The notes under the pieces are model-generated. The model worked only from the letters and a program-made list of their open reading frames with translations. It ran no database searches and was not told where the DNA came from. Positions 6,540 through 9,753 of a DNA stretch of 9,753 nucleotides are shown here, one piece after another. The DNA comes from Burkholderiales bacterium (GTDB taxonomy: Bacteria; Pseudomonadota; Gammaproteobacteria; Burkholderiales; Burkholderiaceae_C). Position 1 is the first letter of the stretch; each line of letters starts with the position of its first letter. The stretch lies in assembly GCA_947462175.1 (NCBI GenBank), contig CANHOE010000080.1, positions 1-9,753 on the forward strand, written 5' to 3'. The position numbers were made by a program, and so were the translations under genes.

Positions 6540-7559
6540 GGCGTGCGTCACGACGCGATCACGCCCGCTGTTCTTCGCAGCGTACAGCGCGGCATCGGCT
6601 CGTGAAATCAGCGACGCGGCATCGTCGTCCGGCTTCAGCGCGGTGACACCACCCGAGATGGTCACCGTCAACAGGACCTCTTGCGTGGTGCGGTTGCGGA
6701 TCTTCATGGCCTTGGTGCGGTTGCGCACCGTCTCGGCGAGTTCAATGGACTTGTCGAGAGAGGTTTGGGGCAGCAGCAGCGCGAATTCTTCACCGCCATA
6801 ACGAGCAGCAGAGTGGTTCGCGCCTGTCACGGCGGATCGCAGGATTTCGCCCAGCGCCTGGATGACCCGGTCGCCCATCAAATGCCCGTGCGTGTCATTC
6901 ACCTTCTTGAAGTGATCGATGTCCAGCATCACCAGGCAGTGGCTGTGGCCGTCTGCAGTTCGTTGCGACAACAGCGACTCGATCTTCTTTTCGAATCCGC
7001 GACGGTTCAGGATGCCAGTCATCGGGCACAACAGGGCTTCGCTCGTGGCTCGTTCCAGATCGCTGCGAAGCCTGTTGATCTCCTCCTGGCTGATCGATAC
7101 CTTTTGCTGCAGTGCTTCGACCGAGCTCTTCATCTCGGCTGTTCCTGCCATCACTTCGGTCAGTCGGGGCTTCAACTGTTCGACGTCGCGTGAGGCCAGC
7201 GCCTTATTCAGGCCGTTGAGCTGATCGCCAAAGGCGCCCGCCTGATTACCGGTCTGAGATGCCGACTGCGCCACGCTGGCCAACAGCCGCTCCATCTCGC
7301 CGCTGATCTGCGCCATCACCGCTTCGTCGGCAGGGGCGATGTGCTTCTGATACAGCGCGATGACGGCAGGGTCGTCCAAGCCCTTGTGGTCTTTCAACAA
7401 GGCATCAATCGCTGCGCTCAGCGCCGGGTTGATCCCGGCCACATATTCGTACCACAGGGTGAAAGTGACCGGGTTGAAAGCGGCTTTGTGTTTCCCCATG
7501 TGTCCCAAAGCCAAACGAAGTAGCTCTGCAGTTTGCTCTTTCGGTTCTGAGTACCTCAT
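6537..7559 (-). CDS. Soluble diguanylate cyclase (GGDEF domain)
   Basis: Predicted cytoplasmic enzyme of 340 residues that makes cyclic di-GMP from two GTP. An N-terminal helical region (1-115, opening MRYSEPKEQTAELLRLALGH) is shared by a family of betaproteobacterial GGDEF proteins, as I recall. A likely coiled coil at about 140-175 leads into the GGDEF domain (175-336). Active-site residues are present: D213 and D215 in MLDIDHFKKVND, N221, D230 in HGHLMGD, and GGEEF at 255-259. The inhibitory RxxD site is missing (GANH in its place), so this form of feedback inhibition is not expected. The usual Asp of the DPLTGLxNRR segment is Cys178 (CPMTGILNRR), which is unusual. No transmembrane or receiver domain is seen. 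I chose the ATG at 7559; an in-frame TTG at 7586 would add nine residues of no familiar sequence. Target process unknown. Confidence 0.93.
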   Translation of the reverse strand: MRYSEPKEQTAELLRLALGHMGKHKAAFNPVTFTLWYEYVAGINPALSAAIDALLKDHKGLDDPAVIALYQKHIAPADEAVMAQISGEMERLLASVAQSASQTGNQAGAFGDQLNGLNKALASRDVEQLKPRLTEVMAGTAEMKSSVEALQQKVSISQEEINRLRSDLERATSEALLCPMTGILNRRGFEKKIESLLSQRTADGHSHCLVMLDIDHFKKVNDTHGHLMGDRVIQALGEILRSAVTGANHSAARYGGEEFALLLPQTSLDKSIELAETVRNRTKAMKIRNRTTQEVLLTVTISGGVTALKPDDDAASLISRADAALYAAKNSGRDRVVTHA

Positions 7560-7600
7560 CGCGCTGCTTTCAATTAGGTAGGCCAACCCGCAATTGCTGC

Positions 7601-7646
7601 GTAAAAAACAACAATTTTAGGTTTGTTTTTTTTAAAAAAAGATCAA
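7601..7646. promoter_or_regulatory. A/T-rich tract in the divergent promoter region
   Basis: In otherwise GC-rich DNA this stretch is almost all A and T and includes eight T followed by seven A (7626-7640). Such tracts bend DNA and often lie near promoters. On the minus strand TAAAAT (7619-7614) resembles a -10 element for the diguanylate cyclase and TTGATC (7646-7641) a -35 element, but their 21-base spacing is too long for a good sigma-70 promoter. The exact promoter is uncertain. Confidence 0.4.
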
Positions 7647-7659
7647 CGACCTGCCATTC

Positions 7660-7686
7660 ACTTGGTTTACCCCCAAGTAGGGGGGG
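7660..7686. repeat. Nested inverted repeats upstream of the DUF1841 gene
   Basis: ACTTGG (7660-7665) and CCAAGT (7673-7678) form a perfect 6-bp inverted repeat with a 7-base spacer. Overlapping it, CCCCC (7670-7674) and a run of seven G (7680-7686) flank AAGTA, forming a second, mutually exclusive one. The position, 50-80 bases before the DUF1841 start, suits an operator or a 5' leader structure. No regulator is assigned. Confidence 0.35.
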
Positions 7687-7738
7687 CAGTAGCCAGCGCC
7701 CCTGGAAACGTATCCCGCGACATGCGGACAATCACGCC

Positions 7739-8173
7739 ATGTTCACGCCCTCTCAACACGATGTGCGCCGCTTTTTCTGCGAGGTGCATGCCAAAGCGCG
7801 CAGTGCCAGGCCCATGACGGCGCTTGAAATCGTTGCCGCCGACTGGGTCGGCTTGCATCCCGAGTACCACCCTGCGCTGGCCGATGTCGATGAAGCGTTG
7901 GCTGCGGTCTACGATGTCGATTCGGGTCGCCCCAACCCGTTTCTGCACCTGTCCATGCACCTGTCGATCAGCGAGCAGGTGTCGATCGATCAACCGCGCG
8001 GCATCAAGCAGGTGGTCGAATTGCTGGCTGCGCGGCGCGGTTCGGTGCACGAAGCGCACCATGAAGTGATGGAATGTCTGGGGGAGATGATGTGGGCCTC
8101 GCAGCGCAGTGGTCTGCCACCCGATGGCGATCGATACATCGACGCAGTGCGGCGTCGTGCCACCCGCGACTGA
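7739..8173 (+). CDS. DUF1841 family protein
   Basis: Small soluble protein of 144 residues of unknown function. It matches the DUF1841 family, widespread in beta- and gammaproteobacteria: opening MFTPSQHDVRRFFCEV, ALEIVAADWVGLHPEYH near 28-44, NPFLHLSMHLSISEQVSIDQP near 65-85, and C-terminal HEAHHEVMECLGEMMWASQ. Several conserved His, Glu and Cys residues (HLSMHL, HEAHHEVMEC) could suggest metal binding, but I know of no proof. Its length agrees with the family. The ATG at 7739 matches the family's usual start; only a weak CGGA precedes it as a ribosome site. The PAP2 gene follows 49 bases downstream on the same strand and may be co-transcribed, but nothing links their functions. No signal peptide or membrane segment is seen. 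Confidence 0.9.
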   Translation: MFTPSQHDVRRFFCEVHAKARSARPMTALEIVAADWVGLHPEYHPALADVDEALAAVYDVDSGRPNPFLHLSMHLSISEQVSIDQPRGIKQVVELLAARRGSVHEAHHEVMECLGEMMWASQRSGLPPDGDRYIDAVRRRATRD

Positions 8174-8222
8174 ACGTTTCACTCATCGCGACTTCAGCAG
8201 CCCGGTCTAACATCGAAAGGCA

Positions 8223-8912
8223 ATGAACCTTCGACCCATGACTGCGGGGCGTGACGCCGCCTGGATTGCACTGAGCTTGCTGGCCTTGCTGGCCTGGGAC
8301 GCCGCTGGTCTCGACCTGACCGTTGAGCGCTGGTTTGGCGATGCGCAGGGCTTTCACCTGAAGAGCCACTGGTTCTTCGCGCAGGTGCTCCACGAAGGCG
8401 GACGCTGGGTCAGTGCAGCGGCGATCGTTGTGGTGCTAATCAATGTCTTCAGGCCATGGCGCTTCGCGGGCCCGATGAGCCGCGCCACACGCATATGGTG
8501 GCTGGCTATCACGGCGACATGCCTGCTGCTGATCCCTACGCTCAAACAGCTCAGCGCCACCAGTTGCCCCTGGGATCTGGCTGAGTTTGGGCGCTCGGCC
8601 CAGCATGTGTCGCACTGGGCTTTTGGCGTGAAGGATGGTGGACCCGGTCGCTGCTTCCCATCGGGTCACGCCTCGGCGGCATTCAGCCTGTTTGGCGGCT
8701 GGTTCGCGCTGCGCGGCACCTCACCTCATGCCGCCCGACGCTGGCTGGCGGGCGTCTGGGTGTTCGGCATCCTGTTCAGCGCCGCGCAGACCGTGCGCGG
8801 TGCGCACTTCCCCAGCCATTCGATGTGGACTGCCTGGGTGTGCTTCACAACCAGTGCGCTGCTTTGGCACGCAGCGCAGTCACTGCTGAGTCGTCAACGT
8901 ACAGATAACTGA
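8223..8912 (+). CDS. PAP2-family membrane phosphatase
   Basis: Inner-membrane phosphatase-like protein of 229 residues, probably acting on a lipid phosphate or pyrophosphate at the periplasmic face. Hydrophobic helices lie near 13-30, 62-77, 91-107, 150-163, 175-190 and 203-216. PAP2 signature parts are visible: K108 before SATSCPWD, CFPSGH (144-149), and RGAHFPSH (192-199). H149 and H195 are the candidate catalytic histidines. In the third motif the usual SRxxxxxH is AQTVRGAH, and the usual Asp four residues after the histidine is H199. From memory this RGAHF..H pattern is typical of a PAP2 subgroup that includes lipid A/phosphoethanolamine-neighbour phosphatases, so it may still be active. 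The substrate cannot be told from sequence alone. AAAGG lies only two bases before the ATG at 8223, which is tight; an alternative in-frame ATG is at 8238. It converges with panC. Confidence 0.88.
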   Translation: MNLRPMTAGRDAAWIALSLLALLAWDAAGLDLTVERWFGDAQGFHLKSHWFFAQVLHEGGRWVSAAAIVVVLINVFRPWRFAGPMSRATRIWWLAITATCLLLIPTLKQLSATSCPWDLAEFGRSAQHVSHWAFGVKDGGPGRCFPSGHASAAFSLFGGWFALRGTSPHAARRWLAGVWVFGILFSAAQTVRGAHFPSHSMWTAWVCFTTSALLWHAAQSLLSRQRTDN

Positions 8913-8933
8913 GGCTGGCGTCGGTTCCCTCAG
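8909..8933. repeat. Inverted repeat joining PAP2 and panC stop codons
   Basis: CTGAGG (8909-8914) and CCTCAG (8928-8933) form a perfect 6-bp inverted repeat with a 13-base spacer. Each arm contains one of the two convergent TGA stops (8910-8912 on plus, 8932-8930 on minus). No T-run follows, so any terminator role would be weak or factor-assisted. Confidence 0.35.
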
Positions 8934-9753
8934 ATGCGGAACTCGATGTTGTCGATCAGTCGTGTGGCGCCGAGCCGTGCGGCACCCAGAGCGACCCACG
9001 CGCCTTCACGCTCGTCGTCGTCGCTCGGTGCGCTCAGGTCGTACTGGCGGCGCACCGTCAGGTAGTCGGGCTGCCAGCCTTGGGCCGCAAGCCCTTCCAG
9101 CGCCTGCGCTTCCAGCACCTCCAGCGGCGCCACGCCATCTCCGAAGCGTTCTGCCAGCGTCCGCAGCGCCTGCGAGAGCTCGATTGCCTTCGCACGTTCA
9201 GTGGCGCTCAGGTAGCCGTTGCGTGAGGACAGTGCCAAGCCATCGTCTGCGCGTGAAGTCTCCGCCGCCTCGATGACGATGGGCAGCGCGAACTGCTGCG
9301 TCATCCGGCGAATCACCATCAGCTGCTGGTAGTCCTTCTTGCCGAACAAGGCAATGCGCGGTTGTGCTGCGTTGAACAGCTTCATCACGACGGTACTGAC
9401 GCCGGTGAAGAACCCTGGTCGGAAGTGACCCTCGAGGACGTCGGCCAAGGCCGGGTCGGGCTGCACCTTGAAGGTCTGCAGCTCGGGGTAGAGCTCGTGC
9501 TCGTCAGGTGCAAACACGATGTTGCAGCCGGCCGGCTGCAGCAGTTCGCAATCCCGCTCCAGCGTGCGTGGGTAGCGCTCGAAATCCTCGTGCGGGGCGA
9601 ACTGCAGCCGGTTGACGAAGATGCTGACGACGACTGGCAGACCGTGCGACGCTGCCTGCCGCACCAGCGCCAGGTGTCCGTCGTGCAGATTGCCCATCGT
9701 CGGGACAAACGCGCAGGTGCCCGGTACCGGCAGGGCGGCTCTCAGCGCGGCGA
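8930..9753 (-). CDS. panC: Pantothenate synthetase, 5' end truncated by window edge
   Basis: Cytoplasmic enzyme that joins pantoate and beta-alanine with ATP to make pantothenate, the precursor of coenzyme A. I read 273 residues in frame up to the right edge with no stop; the real start lies just outside. The visible N-terminus reads AALRAALPVPGTCAFVPT before MGNLHDGHLALVR, so only about 8-12 residues appear to be missing. Family motifs are clear: VPTMGNLHDGH with the nucleotidylyl-transferase HxGH (HDGH), FRPGFFTGVSTVVMKLFN, FGKKDYQQLMVIRRM, and DDGLALSSRNGYL with the SSRN phosphate-binding stretch. The familiar FGEKD is FGKKD here. An internal ATG at 9697 would cut off the substrate-binding VPT segment and is not the start. 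No panB or panD is in the window; one could lie beyond the right edge. Confidence 0.97.
   Translation of the reverse strand, partial: AALRAALPVPGTCAFVPTMGNLHDGHLALVRQAASHGLPVVVSIFVNRLQFAPHEDFERYPRTLERDCELLQPAGCNIVFAPDEHELYPELQTFKVQPDPALADVLEGHFRPGFFTGVSTVVMKLFNAAQPRIALFGKKDYQQLMVIRRMTQQFALPIVIEAAETSRADDGLALSSRNGYLSATERAKAIELSQALRTLAERFGDGVAPLEVLEAQALEGLAAQGWQPDYLTVRRQYDLSAPSDDDEREGAWVALGAARLGATRLIDNIEFRI

Noticed and set aside
6681..7193. Plus-strand open frame inside the diguanylate cyclase gene
   Set aside because: Antisense to a well-formed GGDEF domain; no independent signal.
7640..7740. Possible NarL-type TACCCCC/GTAGGGG site
   Set aside because: The two halves are not arranged as an inverted 7-2-7 pair and no linked regulator is present, so no specific regulator can be claimed.

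Overview
The window is high-GC DNA with tightly packed genes and many GTG starts. Protein content (an FPG-type IleRS, a DUF1841 protein, a diguanylate cyclase opening MRYSE and a PAP2 protein of the RGAHF...SH type) points to a betaproteobacterium, most likely Burkholderiales. This is a chromosomal, mostly housekeeping region. I see no insertion sequence, integrase, CRISPR array, tRNA or rRNA.

Layout, left to right. (1) Minus strand: ileS, isoleucyl-tRNA synthetase, start at 2495, 3' end cut by the left edge. (2) A divergent intergenic stretch of about 350 bp. (3) Plus strand: an M14-family zinc aminoacylase/desuccinylase-like hydrolase (2849-3856). (4) Plus strand: a translationally coupled three-gene cluster made of a MacB/LolD-type ABC ATPase, an FtsX/MacB-type permease and a secreted DUF3299 protein (3914-6524). 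(5) Minus strand: a soluble diguanylate cyclase (6537-7559), convergent with the cluster. (6) A divergent intergenic region with an A/T tract and nested inverted repeats. (7) Plus strand: a DUF1841 protein and a membrane PAP2 phosphatase (7739-8912). (8) Minus strand: panC, pantothenate synthetase, convergent with PAP2, 5' end cut by the right edge.

The part most worth attention is the ABC ATPase, permease and DUF3299 trio. Its two junctions are a 4-base overlap and a 2-base gap, so the three products very probably work together at the cell envelope. As I recall it, this gene set resembles the zinc-linked Zrg-type clusters of Vibrio, but the DUF2796 partner is absent from the position just upstream, where an M14 metallohydrolase lies instead. 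Smaller points of interest are inverted repeats in which the two convergent stop codons pair with each other at both convergent junctions, a hairpin overlapping the M14 stop codon, and the promoter-like region at 7601-7686. I found no clearly novel defence or mobile system.
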